Source: Rossellomorea marisflavi
GTDB taxonomy: Bacteria > Bacillota > Bacilli > Bacillales > Bacillaceae_B
Length of the DNA: 64,000 bases
Assembly: GCF_009806575.1 (NCBI RefSeq)
Contig: NZ_CP047095.1
Span: forward strand, 3,538,001 to 3,602,000
Reading direction: 5' to 3'
The notes below the pieces were generated by a model. That model had not been told where the DNA came from. It ran no database searches and saw only the letters and a list, made by a program, of their open reading frames with translations. Made by a program: the position numbers and the translations under genes. This document shows, piece after piece, positions 7,570 to 16,070 of the stretch (position 1 is the first letter of the stretch; each line of letters starts with the position of its first letter).

Positions 7570-9270
7570 ATGTTCAAACAAACGGCCGGGGAAAAGCTCA
7601 TCGATATGCTCATTGAATGGGGCGTCGATCATATTTACGGCATGCCGGGAGATTCCATCAACTCCCTCATCGAACCCCTTCGGAAAGCACAGGATAAAAT
7701 CAAATTCATCCAGGTCAGGCATGAGGAAGCGGGTGCCCTTGCTGCCGCCGCCTATGCCAAGCTCACCGGGAAACTCGGGGTATGTATGGCCATCGCAGGC
7801 CCGGGTGCCATCCACCTCTTGAACGGCCTGTACGATGCAAAGCTTGACAGTGCGCCGGTCCTTGCCATCACAGGTCAGGTGGAGTCCGACCTGATCGGGA
7901 CGGATTCCTTCCAGGAGGTGAATCTGGAGCGGATGTTTGATGATGTGGCCGTTTATAATCAACGGATCATGTCGGCCGAGCAGCTGCCCGCCGTCGTGAA
8001 TCAGGCAATCCGGACCGCCTATGCCAAGAAAGGGGTATCGGTCCTAACGATTCCGGACGACATCCCGCGGTTCGAAGTCGGGAAGGAAGCAAGGGTCACC
8101 GCCCAGTTCACGGCTAAACAGGTGGTACTCCCGATGAAGGAGGATCTCCTCAACGCGAAGAAGATCCTTGAAGAGGCTGTGAAACCGGTCATCCTCGCCG
8201 GTCGTGGTGCCCATGGACACCGTGATACCCTCCTCTCATTCGCCGAGAAGATCGGAGCCCCGGTCGTGCTTACCCTGCCCGGAAAAGGAGTCATCCCCGA
8301 CAAGCATCCGTACTGCATCGGGGGACTCGGCCTGATCGGGACCAAGCCGTCATATGAAGCCATGCAGGAAGCCGACACCCTCATCATGATCGGCACCTCC
8401 TTCCCGTTCACGGCGTTTCTACCGGAGCACGCGAAGACGATCCATCTCGATATCGATCCTGCCCAGATTGGGAAGCGTTATCCCGTCGATGTGGGTCTTG
8501 CTGGAGATGCCGGTGCAACCCTCTCCTGGCTGACGGATCATCTGGCAACGAAAGAAGATTGCTCTTTCCTGGAAAAAAGCCAGGAGAGGATGAAACACTG
8601 GCTGGCAAAGCTTGATCATCAGGAAGAAGACGAGTCCGTCCCCTTGAAGCCCCAGCGGGTCATCCATGCCCTCCAGGAAGTGGCGGCCGATGATGCCGTC
8701 CTATCTGTGGACGTCGGGAACGTCACCGTCTGGATGGCGAGGCACTTCCATATCACCCATCAATCCTTTGTGATCTCGAGCTGGCTCGCAACACTCGGTT
8801 GCGGTCTTCCTGGCGCCCTTGCCGGCCAGATTGCCCACCCCGATAAACAGGTGTTCGCCGTGTGCGGGGATGGAGGGTTCGCCATGACCATGGCCGACTT
8901 CGTCACAGCAGTGAAATATGAGCTGCCGATCGTGGTCATCGTCCTGAACAACCATAAGATTGCCATGATCAAATTCGAGCAGGAGGTCATGGGAAATATT
9001 GAATTTGGGACCAATCTCCAAAATCCTGACTTCGCCCGCTACGCAGAAGCATGCGGTGGGGACGGGTACCGGGTGGAACGACCTGAGCAGCTGCTTCCTG
9101 CCATCCAGCAGGCCGTCCAGAACCGCAAGGCCTGCATCATCGATGTCCTTGTGGATCCGGAAGAAGCTCCGATGCCGGCCAAGATCCAGTTCTCCCAGGC
9201 AGCAGGGTATACGAAGCATATGATCAAGGAGTTGTTTGAGGAAGGGAAGATCGACTTGCCTCCCCTTTAA
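7570..9270 (+). CDS. ThDP-dependent pyruvate oxidase-type enzyme (YdaP/SpxB-like)
   Basis: 566 residues with the three domains of ThDP decarboxylases: PYR domain with the catalytic Glu (RHEEAGALAAAAYAKLTG), central FAD/nucleotide-type domain, and PP domain with the ThDP/Mg motif GDGGFAMTMADF…LNN. Pyruvate oxidases turn pyruvate, phosphate and oxygen into acetyl phosphate, CO2 and H2O2; quinone-linked relatives make acetate. Which acceptor is used here cannot be told. The ATG is preceded by GAAAGGAGATAGG; eight codons upstream lies another frame-compatible start that overlaps that site. The B. subtilis homologue YdaP belongs to the general stress regulon; I see no clear sigma-B promoter here. 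Confidence 0.85.
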   Translation: MFKQTAGEKLIDMLIEWGVDHIYGMPGDSINSLIEPLRKAQDKIKFIQVRHEEAGALAAAAYAKLTGKLGVCMAIAGPGAIHLLNGLYDAKLDSAPVLAITGQVESDLIGTDSFQEVNLERMFDDVAVYNQRIMSAEQLPAVVNQAIRTAYAKKGVSVLTIPDDIPRFEVGKEARVTAQFTAKQVVLPMKEDLLNAKKILEEAVKPVILAGRGAHGHRDTLLSFAEKIGAPVVLTLPGKGVIPDKHPYCIGGLGLIGTKPSYEAMQEADTLIMIGTSFPFTAFLPEHAKTIHLDIDPAQIGKRYPVDVGLAGDAGATLSWLTDHLATKEDCSFLEKSQERMKHWLAKLDHQEEDESVPLKPQRVIHALQEVAADDAVLSVDVGNVTVWMARHFHITHQSFVISSWLATLGCGLPGALAGQIAHPDKQVFAVCGDGGFAMTMADFVTAVKYELPIVVIVLNNHKIAMIKFEQEVMGNIEFGTNLQNPDFARYAEACGGDGYRVERPEQLLPAIQQAVQNRKACIIDVLVDPEEAPMPAKIQFSQAAGYTKHMIKELFEEGKIDLPPL

Positions 9271-9275
9271 AACCT

Positions 9276-9315
9276 AAAGAAGACTGCGGGCATCCCATCC
9301 GCAGTCTTCTTTCTT
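9276..9315. terminator. Bidirectional terminator
   Basis: AAGAAGACTGCGG and CCGCAGTCTTCTT form a 13-bp stem with T-rich flanks. It separates the convergent oxidase and DinB genes. Confidence 0.85.
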
Positions 9316-9786
9316 CTATCTAGTAGCCGGCCATCCTCCCTGCATCTTCCTGGACTGCATGATCTGACCCGTATGATACGCATCGTGGATCAGGATATGA
9401 TACAAGTACTCGGCCACTTCGTTTTCTTTCATCTCTTCCTCTGACATTCCCTGAAGGATTGCCTTCAATCTGCCTTGGGCCCTCTCCGCCCGGTCGACGA
9501 GTGCCTTCCAGGCCGCTTCATCCTCCCGGGGCTCCGTCAGCTGGAACGTATCATGCCCATCTAGCGGGTTCTCCCACGGTTCACCGAGCAGCTTGGCCGC
9601 ATGCCGCTCTTTATAATACGTCAGATGGTTTACATTTTCCCAGATGGAGTTCATGGCACTTCCCTCCGGCTTCCAGACGGCCATGGACACCGTCACCCCG
9701 CTCACGGTATCCTTGAACGGCGCATACCAGCTTTCCAGATCGTACGTATGGTCGAGCATCCTGATCAATAAGTCTTTACTTATCAT
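9316..9786 (-). CDS. DinB-family four-helix protein
   Basis: 156 residues with the DinB/YfiT fold signature: NHLTYYKERH in the second helix and HDAYHTGQI in the last give a His triad for a divalent metal. Members are bacillithiol- or other thiol-dependent transferases or have unknown roles. The start was chosen for GGAGGGG 5 bases upstream of ATG; nine further codons upstream lack a site. It is a single gene on its own strand, ending at a terminator shared with the oxidase gene. Confidence 0.8.
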   Translation of the reverse strand: MISKDLLIRMLDHTYDLESWYAPFKDTVSGVTVSMAVWKPEGSAMNSIWENVNHLTYYKERHAAKLLGEPWENPLDGHDTFQLTEPREDEAAWKALVDRAERAQGRLKAILQGMSEEEMKENEVAEYLYHILIHDAYHTGQIMQSRKMQGGWPATR

Positions 9787-9929
9787 GGTTTCCCCTCCAC
9801 GTTCTGTATTCATCTCTATACATTCCCCTTTCCACCGTGCAATTCCTCCCCCTATACGTTTACATTTATTTCATAAACCTCTATCATGGACATGAGGTTC
9901 CATATATTAGTAGCAGTGAGGTGAAAAAG

Positions 9930-10478
9930 ATGAAAAAGCATTTTTGGGTGGGAATCTTACTCACAATTACCCTCCTGCTGATCGGGGGATGTTCATCTGA
10001 TGAAAAAGGAGCAAAACCTGCTGATGATGACAGTTCAAACGAAGAGACCGTATCGGAAGAAAGCACGAGTGAGGAAAACGAGTCCGATTATGCTGTCACG
10101 GAGGATGATCGTGAGGAGGAGGTTAACGAAGAAACACCTGCCGAGCCTTCTGACGAAGAGGAAGAGACCGTTGATCTAGAGGATCAAGAAAACGAAGAAG
10201 AAGCAACTTCGACTCCTCAGACGATCGAGGACAATGCCACCCAGGACGAAAAAGACAAAGCGGTGGCCATCGTCACCGATTATCTGAAGGAAAAAGGGGA
10301 ACTGGTGGAGGACAAGGATCACTTCGTCCAATATGACGGAACGTTCGATACCTATGTCATCGTCCGCTACTCAACCCTCGTATCAGGTCATTCTTCAACC
10401 AACGGACGATACGTCGTGGATCTTAAGACCAAGAAAGTGCAAGACTTCGACACTATCATGGATTCTATTACCGAATGA
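9930..10478 (+). CDS. Putative lipoprotein with acidic linker
   Basis: 182 residues. An N-terminal signal with lipobox LIGGC (Cys at about 22) is followed by a ~75-residue Glu/Asp/Ser/Thr-rich linker and a small C-terminal domain (from ~115) with several Tyr, Thr and Val-rich strands. It should be anchored to the outer face of the membrane. GAGGTG lies 6 bases before the ATG. I do not recognise the C-terminal domain. Its neighbours do not suggest a role. Confidence 0.75.
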   Translation: MKKHFWVGILLTITLLLIGGCSSDEKGAKPADDDSSNEETVSEESTSEENESDYAVTEDDREEEVNEETPAEPSDEEEETVDLEDQENEEEATSTPQTIEDNATQDEKDKAVAIVTDYLKEKGELVEDKDHFVQYDGTFDTYVIVRYSTLVSGHSSTNGRYVVDLKTKKVQDFDTIMDSITE

Positions 10479-10482
10479 AGAA

Positions 10483-10512
10483 AAGAGGAGACCCGATGCG
10501 GTCTCCTCCTTC
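10483..10512. terminator. Bidirectional terminator
   Basis: AGGAGACC and GGTCTCCT form the stem, flanked by A- and T-rich sequence, between the convergent lipoprotein and GNAT genes. Confidence 0.75.
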
Positions 10513-10514
10513 TC

Positions 10515-11078
10515 TTACCTGACAGTAGAATAAATGCATGTATCCGTCAGCTTTGTGCCGTCAACAGACGGCGACTCACTCCTGAGGATCCCTTCCAACT
10601 CGTAGCCAAGCTTCTCCGGAATCGCCCTGCTCTTAACGTTCATCGACTCACAGCGGATCTCCACCCTCCTGAAGCCGATATGGCTGAGGGCAAGTTCCGT
10701 CAATCCTTTTACCGCTTCCGTTATGTATCCGGCACCACCATGCTTTGTGTCAACCCAATAGCCGATTTCACCCTTTGGCACCTCCCAGTCCACATTATGA
10801 AACCCGGTGGACCCGATCAGTTCGCCGGATTCCTTATGAAAAATCAGGTAACGGAACGCTTCCCGTTTCCGGAAGCGGACATACGCCTCCCGGAGATTGA
10901 TTTCTGTCTCTTCCACGGTGGGAGCAACCTGGGCAAACCCGAGCCAAGGCTTCAGTTCGTTCAGGGAACGGTTAATGGCTTCATTCACCACTCTTCCATC
11001 TCCCTGCGGAAGAGGTGCCCGCAACGTCAGCCTTTCCGTTTCAAATGATAATGGGACCTCTTTTAATATCGGATTCAT
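10515..11078 (-). CDS. GNAT acetyltransferase (RimJ/RimL type)
   Basis: 187 residues. Motifs of the Acetyltransf_3 group are clear: FETERLTLRAP at the start, YWVDTKHGGAGYITEA for acetyl-CoA binding, and NVKSRAIPEKLGYELEG near the end. It resembles ribosomal-protein-serine acetyltransferases (RimL/YdaF), but the substrate is not known. The start has AGGAG 7 bases upstream; eight codons farther up no site is seen. It is the second of six GNAT genes in the window. Confidence 0.85.
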   Translation of the reverse strand: MNPILKEVPLSFETERLTLRAPLPQGDGRVVNEAINRSLNELKPWLGFAQVAPTVEETEINLREAYVRFRKREAFRYLIFHKESGELIGSTGFHNVDWEVPKGEIGYWVDTKHGGAGYITEAVKGLTELALSHIGFRRVEIRCESMNVKSRAIPEKLGYELEGILRSESPSVDGTKLTDTCIYSTVR

Positions 11079-11229
11079 ATCCGTTCTCCTTTCGCTCATC
11101 ATGTGCGCTGGATTGCCTCCACCCTTAATTGAAAATAAGGGCTACCAATCTACAAATTATAGAAATAATACTAATTTATTCTATCATTTTCATTTTCACA
11201 CTGCTCATGATTACAGGCTTTATGCGGGG

Positions 11230-11690
11230 GTGAGGATCATTTCCATATTCCTTATGTTTTTGGGATACGACCTCATGACTGCCGATGGGAAAGAGTTCAT
11301 CACAGGCACGATCCTGCCTGATTTCTTCTTTTTGGGATTCTTGTTCCTTGGCGCTTTTTTATATGATAAGCACAAAACGATACTCTATGGGCTGTGCGGG
11401 TGCTTATTTGTCCTTTTGATGGGTCACACTGCTCCCTCGTTTTACGGCAGCAAAAGAGTACACCGTCATCGACGATGAACAAGCGTCAGAGCAATATGCC
11501 ATCACCTATTACTCTTTTACCAAATCGGGAAAAGAGTACTCAGGTCACACCATTCATGTTCAAGCAGATGGGAGAGTATATAAACAAAACGAATCAGGCA
11601 GCTGACATGACCAGCATTGTTTATAACAAGGAGTATCTTATTGACGGCGATTATTTACTAATGGGGGAGTTAAAGATCCCCTTACACTAA
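11230..11690 (+). pseudogene. Small membrane protein gene broken by two frameshifts
   Basis: Three successive frames each give protein-like sequence that ends or begins abruptly. First comes a hydrophobic part with two membrane helices (…FFFLGFLFLGAFLYDK, then LYGLCGCLFVLLMG). Then, one frame over, comes a soluble part (KEYTVIDDEQASEQYAITYY … GRVYKQNESGS stop at 11605). Then, one more frame over, comes ADMTSIVYNKEYLIDGDYLL ending in a TAA at 11690. The shifts fall near 11420-11440 and 11600. A terminator follows. It is either a decayed gene or two sequencing errors. No family recognised; the start is uncertain (GTG 11230 is a guess). Confidence 0.5.
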
Positions 11691-11720
11691 AACAAGACAG
11701 CAGATGGCTGTCTTGTTTGT
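11690..11720. terminator. Bidirectional terminator
   Basis: AAACAAGACAGC and GCTGTCTTGTTT pair around a short AGATG loop, at the end of the broken gene and of the convergent hydrolase gene. Confidence 0.85.
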
Positions 11721-11722
11721 TT

Positions 11723-12694
11723 TCATCTGAAAGATTTTACGAACCGGTCGACTTCCCGACTCATTTCCATCGAACGGGTCCAGTGGAGATAGTGATGGCC
11801 ATCTAGAGGCACCACCCTACTTGTAGGGGCACTCGTCAGCTGCGTTTCAAGGAATGTGACATTGTTCTTCCCGTCAGCAGTCGTCTTGCCCGCTTCCTTC
11901 GTAAAGAATAATACCGGCATGTCTGCAGGGAAGGCCATATCCTTTGTCTGATCGATGTTCTTCTTGATCGCGTTGGCCTCGGCTACGACATTGCGGTTAT
12001 ATCCCTTCCAGGCTGAGATCGCCTTGGTCTGGTCGAGGTTTTCTTTTGAATATGTCCCTTCACCGGCCTCTGGTAAAAAGTTTCGGGAATCGATCATCAG
12101 TGCCAGCCTTCCGATTCCAGACGGCGCTACATACTTCAAGAATCCCGGCATGGATGGCGGTGATTCATTGAAATAGTCCAGTGCCCCCGGCAGCGTCGGG
12201 TCAATCCCGATCACCGCCTTCACTTCCTCCGGGTATTGATCCGCATAATACATGCTATAGATGCCTGACACAGAATGAGGCATGAGAATGTAAGGTCCCT
12301 GGATATCCGCCTTGCTCAGTGCCGCCCTCATCTCCCGTACAATGTTTTCCACCGTGCGATCCGTCTCGGCCAGGTCGCTCCATCCGTACCCGAATGGCTC
12401 CACGACCACGACTCGATGCTTCTTGGAAAGTTCATCAATCAGAGGGGCGAAATCCAGGACAGGCGCAGCCGTCCCCAATCCGCTCATGAGGACGATCGTT
12501 TCCTCCCCTGTCCCCTTTGAATACACATGCATCTTCTTCCCGTCCACTTCCACCCGTTCACCCGGCGGATGATAAGTCCCCTGCTCATATGCCGTCATGA
12601 TCGTGCTGAACACCGACCACCCGATGCACAGGATGACGAGGATCGCTAGTCCTTTCCTCACGTACACCCATCCCCGTCTTCTCTTTTTCTTCAT
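11723..12694 (-). CDS. Membrane-anchored alpha/beta hydrolase
   Basis: 323 residues. A positively charged start (KKKRRR) and one membrane helix (about 14-32) place the catalytic domain outside the cell. The alpha/beta-hydrolase fold shows an oxyanion region MSGLGTAAP, the nucleophile elbow PHSVSG (Ser in HSVSG instead of the usual GxSxG), an acid near IGIDPTLPG, and the catalytic His in DGHHYLHW. Substrate unknown. GGAGGA lies 7 bases before the ATG. Nothing nearby suggests a pathway. Confidence 0.82.
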   Translation of the reverse strand: MKKKRRRGWVYVRKGLAILVILCIGWSVFSTIMTAYEQGTYHPPGERVEVDGKKMHVYSKGTGEETIVLMSGLGTAAPVLDFAPLIDELSKKHRVVVVEPFGYGWSDLAETDRTVENIVREMRAALSKADIQGPYILMPHSVSGIYSMYYADQYPEEVKAVIGIDPTLPGALDYFNESPPSMPGFLKYVAPSGIGRLALMIDSRNFLPEAGEGTYSKENLDQTKAISAWKGYNRNVVAEANAIKKNIDQTKDMAFPADMPVLFFTKEAGKTTADGKNNVTFLETQLTSAPTSRVVPLDGHHYLHWTRSMEMSREVDRFVKSFR

Positions 12695-12780
12695 GATTTT
12701 GTCCTCCGCTGTAAGATGATTTCATCTTACCAAGTGGTCCTCAATAAGAAATGGAAACGGAGGAGTATCTTTTCCTACGT

Positions 12781-13173
12781 CTAGAGGCTGATGGACTTCT
12801 CTCTCTTTTCATTAATCGCCTCACACCAACCACGATTATCAGTAAACCCCGTGAAAAAGTTCCAATCAATCAGCAGATACATCTTACGGTCACCATGAGT
12901 CACGACCAGTGGCTCCCCTTTCCCAAAGAACCCGAGGCGGTCACTTGAATTCACAGTGAACCGACTAAACGCCTCATCATACTCGCAGGCCACGCGCTCG
13001 ATCTCTCCCAGCGCCAGGTCTTCCCATCCATCCAATCTGAGTGTGTCCTCCGTCAGTTCAATGCTTCCGGTATGAGGGAATCTATACTTTGGATGGATCG
13101 TACCACTAATTTTATCTATCAACCCGTTTGTTTTCAGGTCTTTAGCTGTTGTGCCATAGTAAGTTGCTTTCAT
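12781..13173 (-). CDS. Conserved-looking protein of unknown function
   Basis: 130 residues, soluble, with many short beta strands and no cysteine cluster or membrane helix. The pattern GSIELTEDTLRLDGWEDLALGEI recalls a PH-like or tubby-like beta-barrel, but that is only an impression. An AAGGGGAG site lies 7 bases before the ATG, supporting translation. It is a single gene between the hydrolase and the second DinB-type gene. Confidence 0.6.
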   Translation of the reverse strand: MKATYYGTTAKDLKTNGLIDKISGTIHPKYRFPHTGSIELTEDTLRLDGWEDLALGEIERVACEYDEAFSRFTVNSSDRLGFFGKGEPLVVTHGDRKMYLLIDWNFFTGFTDNRGWCEAINEKREKSISL

Positions 13174-13308
13174 TTGGTTCTCCCCTTAAAAGTTCCATTT
13201 ACTAGAAAATACACAAAAATAAGGATTTTTTCAATCAATAATGATAATGAAGGAAAATGAAGTTTGAGATGTAGGGCACTGCATTCATTAGTGAACACCC
13301 TTCAAATC

Positions 13309-13809
13309 CTACAGTCCTAGTCTTTGATCCAGTTCATACTTTTGACGAAGATGATGACGGAAATGCATCCCCACAAGTTCATACCATTCCTGTGCGTTTA
13401 ACCAACCAAAACCTCCATGTGCTTCTTTGTTATTCGAATTTACATCCTTCAGCTTCCTCTCCAACCTCTCCATTCTCGTCATCAAGTGATCAAGCTCTCG
13501 CATCAGATCTTCTTTGGATGTCGGATTGTCGGGCGTTGCATTGAGTTCGGGTGGTAATTGAATCTTTATGGGAGGAAAGCAGCCGATATTAAATAGATAT
13601 TCTCCAAATTCGGTTTTTCCTTTTTCTTGTTCTCCTTTGCCTGTGGCACAAGCTTCTGCACTATCCAAGTACTCATGGGCCACGCAAATTAGGTGGTTAT
13701 ACATTTGACCGATCGACCACACACCTTGCTCTGGTATATCGTTCAATTGCTCTAGGGAATACTTCTGTACAAATCCTTTGTATGTCTCAATCAACTTCAG
13801 ATCATTCAT
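13309..13809 (-). CDS. DinB-superfamily protein
   Basis: 166 residues, mostly helical, with GVWSIGQMYNHLICVAHEYL in helix 2 and GMHFRHHLRQK near the C-terminus, which supply the three metal-binding His of the DinB fold. A mid-protein insertion (EQEKGKTEFGEYLF) is typical of the DinB_2 type. The ATG was chosen because GAGGG lies 8 bases upstream; an ATG five codons earlier overlaps that site. It is unrelated in detail to the other DinB gene. Confidence 0.72.
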   Translation of the reverse strand: MNDLKLIETYKGFVQKYSLEQLNDIPEQGVWSIGQMYNHLICVAHEYLDSAEACATGKGEQEKGKTEFGEYLFNIGCFPPIKIQLPPELNATPDNPTSKEDLMRELDHLMTRMERLERKLKDVNSNNKEAHGGFGWLNAQEWYELVGMHFRHHLRQKYELDQRLGL

Positions 13810-14095
13810 GGGAATATCCCTCATCTAATTTAAGATTTTTAGTACTTTATCCTAAAATCCTGGCAGCTACCTAATCTATTCAATGAAAGAATCGATTTTC
13901 CTTTTAAAGAAATTTCCCGTAAAGATTGTTGCATGTGAGTATAACAAAAAGCGATTAACTTTTTATGGTATCAACTAGTAAGAGCCCTATTTGTCTAAGC
14001 CTTCTCCCCATCACGAAATTCCAATGTTGATGTGAAATATAGAGTAAGTTTTGCACAGATAGATGAAAGAAGTTTGTATAGGATAGGAGATTCCT

Positions 14096-14299
14096 TTGAA
14101 AAAACAATTGATTAGCCAAATGATTATTTCGATTAGTATTCTGCTCATTTTATTCAGTCAGCTACGTTCTTTTCAGCATTGGAGTTACTTATCTTCCATG
14201 CGCCAATGGGCTTACATCCTCATGATCAGCCTATGGGGACTGCACCTACTAGTCTTTTTAACCATGGCGGTACTCAGCAACAGAACTAAATCAGTTTGA
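14096..14299 (+). CDS. Small membrane protein, two helices, TTG start
   Basis: 67 residues with two predicted membrane helices (about 7-24 and 38-60) and short charged ends (MKKQ…NRTKSV). The TTG start has GGAGA 7 bases upstream, and a TTGCAC, 18 bases, TGTATA promoter-like pair lies just before. A strong terminator follows within 20 bases, so this is probably a monocistronic gene. Function unknown. Confidence 0.6.
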   Translation: MKKQLISQMIISISILLILFSQLRSFQHWSYLSSMRQWAYILMISLWGLHLLVFLTMAVLSNRTKSV

Positions 14300-14316
14300 T
14301 AAAAAACATTCTATCA

Positions 14317-14346
14317 GAAAACGACCCTTTCTCAAGGGTCGTTTTC
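14317..14346. terminator. Bidirectional terminator
   Basis: AAAACGACCCTT and AAGGGTCGTTTT pair around a TCTC loop. Confidence 0.85.
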
Positions 14347-14374
14347 GTTTCAGCATTCACATATAAACTTCCTT

Positions 14375-14551
14375 TTACCTTTGCTCTGAAGCTTCCTGCC
14401 TTTTTTTCAGAATCTGAAAAAATACAATAAGCGCCAGGACAAAGCTAAGATTCAATAGCCGGAAAACAATATGGACACCATCAAACATATCCAATAATCC
14501 ATGTGCCACAATAATGTACATGGTAAATAATACGATTGTACTCTTCACCAT
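14375..14551 (-). CDS. Small membrane protein
   Basis: 58 residues with two hydrophobic segments (TIVLFTMYIIVAHGLLDM and LLNLSFVLALIVFFQIL) and a basic tail (KKRQEASEQR). The ATG has GGGGGTGAGG 3-4 bases upstream. It lies about 50 bases downstream of another tiny membrane protein gene and the two may share a transcript. Function unknown. Confidence 0.55.
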   Translation of the reverse strand: MVKSTIVLFTMYIIVAHGLLDMFDGVHIVFRLLNLSFVLALIVFFQILKKRQEASEQR

Positions 14552-14600
14552 AACCTCACCCCCAGACGACGTCTTCATATATTTAAAATCAGAAACCTCA

Positions 14601-14771
14601 TTACAACCCGTTGTGTTCACGCTTCCTTTTAAATGACCTCGGCTTGCTAAAGAAGAGGGCAAGAATAAAAAAGAGGAAGGTCAACCATATTCCAAGCCAC
14701 GCTTTTCCGGCTGTGTGTAATAACGGAGTGATTCCTGCTGAAATAGAGGATAAAAGAAAGAAACGTTTCAT
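14601..14771 (-). CDS. Very small membrane protein (56 residues)
   Basis: An open frame of 57 codons that reads as a natural membrane protein: MKRFFLLSSISAGITPLLHT, then a helix AWLGIWLTFLFFILALFF, then a basic tail (SKPRSFKRKREH). GGGAG lies 13 bases before the ATG, or 10 before an adjacent TTG. The frame stays open upstream for ~20 codons without a start codon, so the gene could be the remnant of a longer one. Possible operon with the next small gene. Confidence 0.45.
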   Translation of the reverse strand: MKRFFLLSSISAGITPLLHTAGKAWLGIWLTFLFFILALFFSKPRSFKRKREHNGL

Positions 14772-14900
14772 CAAAATAAACAGACTCCCAGCTACATGGT
14801 TTAAAAGAATCCCAGCATGGAAAATTGAATGACACTGAGAAACCTTTGTTTATATGTAAACATTTTGCATAAAATCCATTCATCACACAAGCATTTACAC

Positions 14901-14936
14901 AAAAAATCCGCTACCCGTTCCCAGGCAGCGGATTTT
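14901..14936 (-). terminator. Terminator of the CDF transporter gene
   Basis: Read on the minus strand, AAAATCCGCT and AGCGGATTTTTT pair directly after the czcD stop codon. Confidence 0.85.
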
Positions 14937-14940
14937 CCCA

Positions 14941-15870
14941 TTAGTGTTCATGGCCATGCTCCATATCACAAAGAATCGCGGAATCATGGGGATTGTTTTC
15001 GGTTTCGAATTGCATCGTGATATGTTTGATGCCGAAGTGCTGCAGACGGGGTTCCAAGCGTCTCAGGACTTGCTCTGTTCCTTTGACGGTAAGGTCTTCA
15101 GCTACTACCGCATGACAAGACATGGCGATGAATCCACTTGTGATCGTCCAGATATGGAGGTCATGGATGTCGTCGATTCCATCTTCCCGTTTGATCACAT
15201 CGATCACCTCTTCGACATCGATCTGTTCCGGTGTACCTTCCAAGAGGATATGAAGGGATTTTTTTACGACCCTGTATCCGCTGTTCAAGACAAGGACCGC
15301 GACGATGACGCTTGCCAGTGGATCGGCCCAGCCCCAGCCGAAGAACATGATGAGAAGGGCTGCGATCACCGCTCCAACCGAACCGAGCATATCACTGATG
15401 ACGTGAAGGAAGGCACCCCTCATATTCAGATTCTCATCCGTATCGCCTCCACGCATCATGATCCACGCCACCAGGACGTTGACGAGAAGACCGATGATGG
15501 AGATGATGAGCATGCCGCTTGTAGCAACCTCAGGCGGATGGGTAAAACGCTTGATGGCTTCATAAAAGATGAAGAGTGCGATACCGATCAAGGTAAGGCC
15601 GTTCAATGTGGCTGCGATGATCTCAAACCGCTTGTAGCCGAATGTATTGCAATATGTAGCTGCCTTTTCCCCGAGCTTAAATGCGATCAGGGCAATCCCC
15701 AGGGATAGGGAGTCACTGAGCATATGGCCAGCATCTGAGAGTAGGGCCAAGCTGTTGGTCACGTACCCTCCGATGGCTTCCACCACCATATAAACGGTTA
15801 TGATGATAAATGAGATCAGCATGGTTTTCGTATTGGCGTGATGAGTGTGATCACTGTGATCATGTGCCAT
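14941..15870 (-). CDS. czcD: Cation diffusion facilitator (Zn/Co/Cd exporter)
   Basis: Exports divalent metal ions in exchange for protons or potassium. The 309-residue protein begins with a His-rich stretch (HDHSDHTHH), has six membrane helices, the paired metal-binding motifs SDAGHMLSD (helix 2) and HVISDMLGS (helix 5), and a C-terminal cytoplasmic metal-sensing domain (DIHDLHIWTI). GAGGAGG lies 9 bases before the ATG. A strong promoter and a palindromic operator lie about 90-140 bases upstream, which fits repression by an ArsR/SmtB-type sensor such as CzrA, although no such gene is in the window. Confidence 0.9.
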   Translation of the reverse strand: MAHDHSDHTHHANTKTMLISFIIITVYMVVEAIGGYVTNSLALLSDAGHMLSDSLSLGIALIAFKLGEKAATYCNTFGYKRFEIIAATLNGLTLIGIALFIFYEAIKRFTHPPEVATSGMLIISIIGLLVNVLVAWIMMRGGDTDENLNMRGAFLHVISDMLGSVGAVIAALLIMFFGWGWADPLASVIVAVLVLNSGYRVVKKSLHILLEGTPEQIDVEEVIDVIKREDGIDDIHDLHIWTITSGFIAMSCHAVVAEDLTVKGTEQVLRRLEPRLQHFGIKHITMQFETENNPHDSAILCDMEHGHEH

Positions 15871-15962
15871 GGGTATATTCCTCCTCTTCGGCTATGTTGT
15901 CTAACCTAGTTAGTCCTTCTTACGTTACCCCTTTTCCTATTTATGCAACCTCAAAAACTTAT

Positions 15963-16009
15963 ATATGACTATATATTCATATATTAATTCAATTGTTTTC
16001 AACTGTCAA
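15963..16009 (-). promoter_or_regulatory. czcD promoter with ArsR/CzrA-like operator
   Basis: On the minus strand TTGACA (16004-16009), a 17-base spacer and TAATAT (15981-15986) form a good sigma-A promoter. It overlaps and is followed by the imperfect palindrome ATATGA-N8-TCATAT (15963-15982), whose half-sites resemble ArsR/SmtB-family operators. Position just downstream of the -10 suits repression. The identity of the repressor is inferred. Confidence 0.6.
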
Positions 16010-16023
16010 CGTTCGCAAAAGGA

Positions 16024-16053
16024 AGGCAAGCCCTCAAGAATATGGGCTTGCCT
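16024..16053 (-). terminator. Hairpin ending the B12 operon
   Basis: AGGCAAGCCC and GGGCTTGCCT form a 10-bp stem 17 bases after the sortase stop. The minus-strand T-tract is short and interrupted (TTCCTTTT), so termination may be partial. Confidence 0.6.
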
Positions 16054-16070
16054 GTTAGGTGAAGCTATTC

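Noticed and set aside
8701..9219. 172-codon frame on the minus strand within the pyruvate-oxidase-type gene
   Set aside because: Antisense shadow of the conserved ThDP domain.
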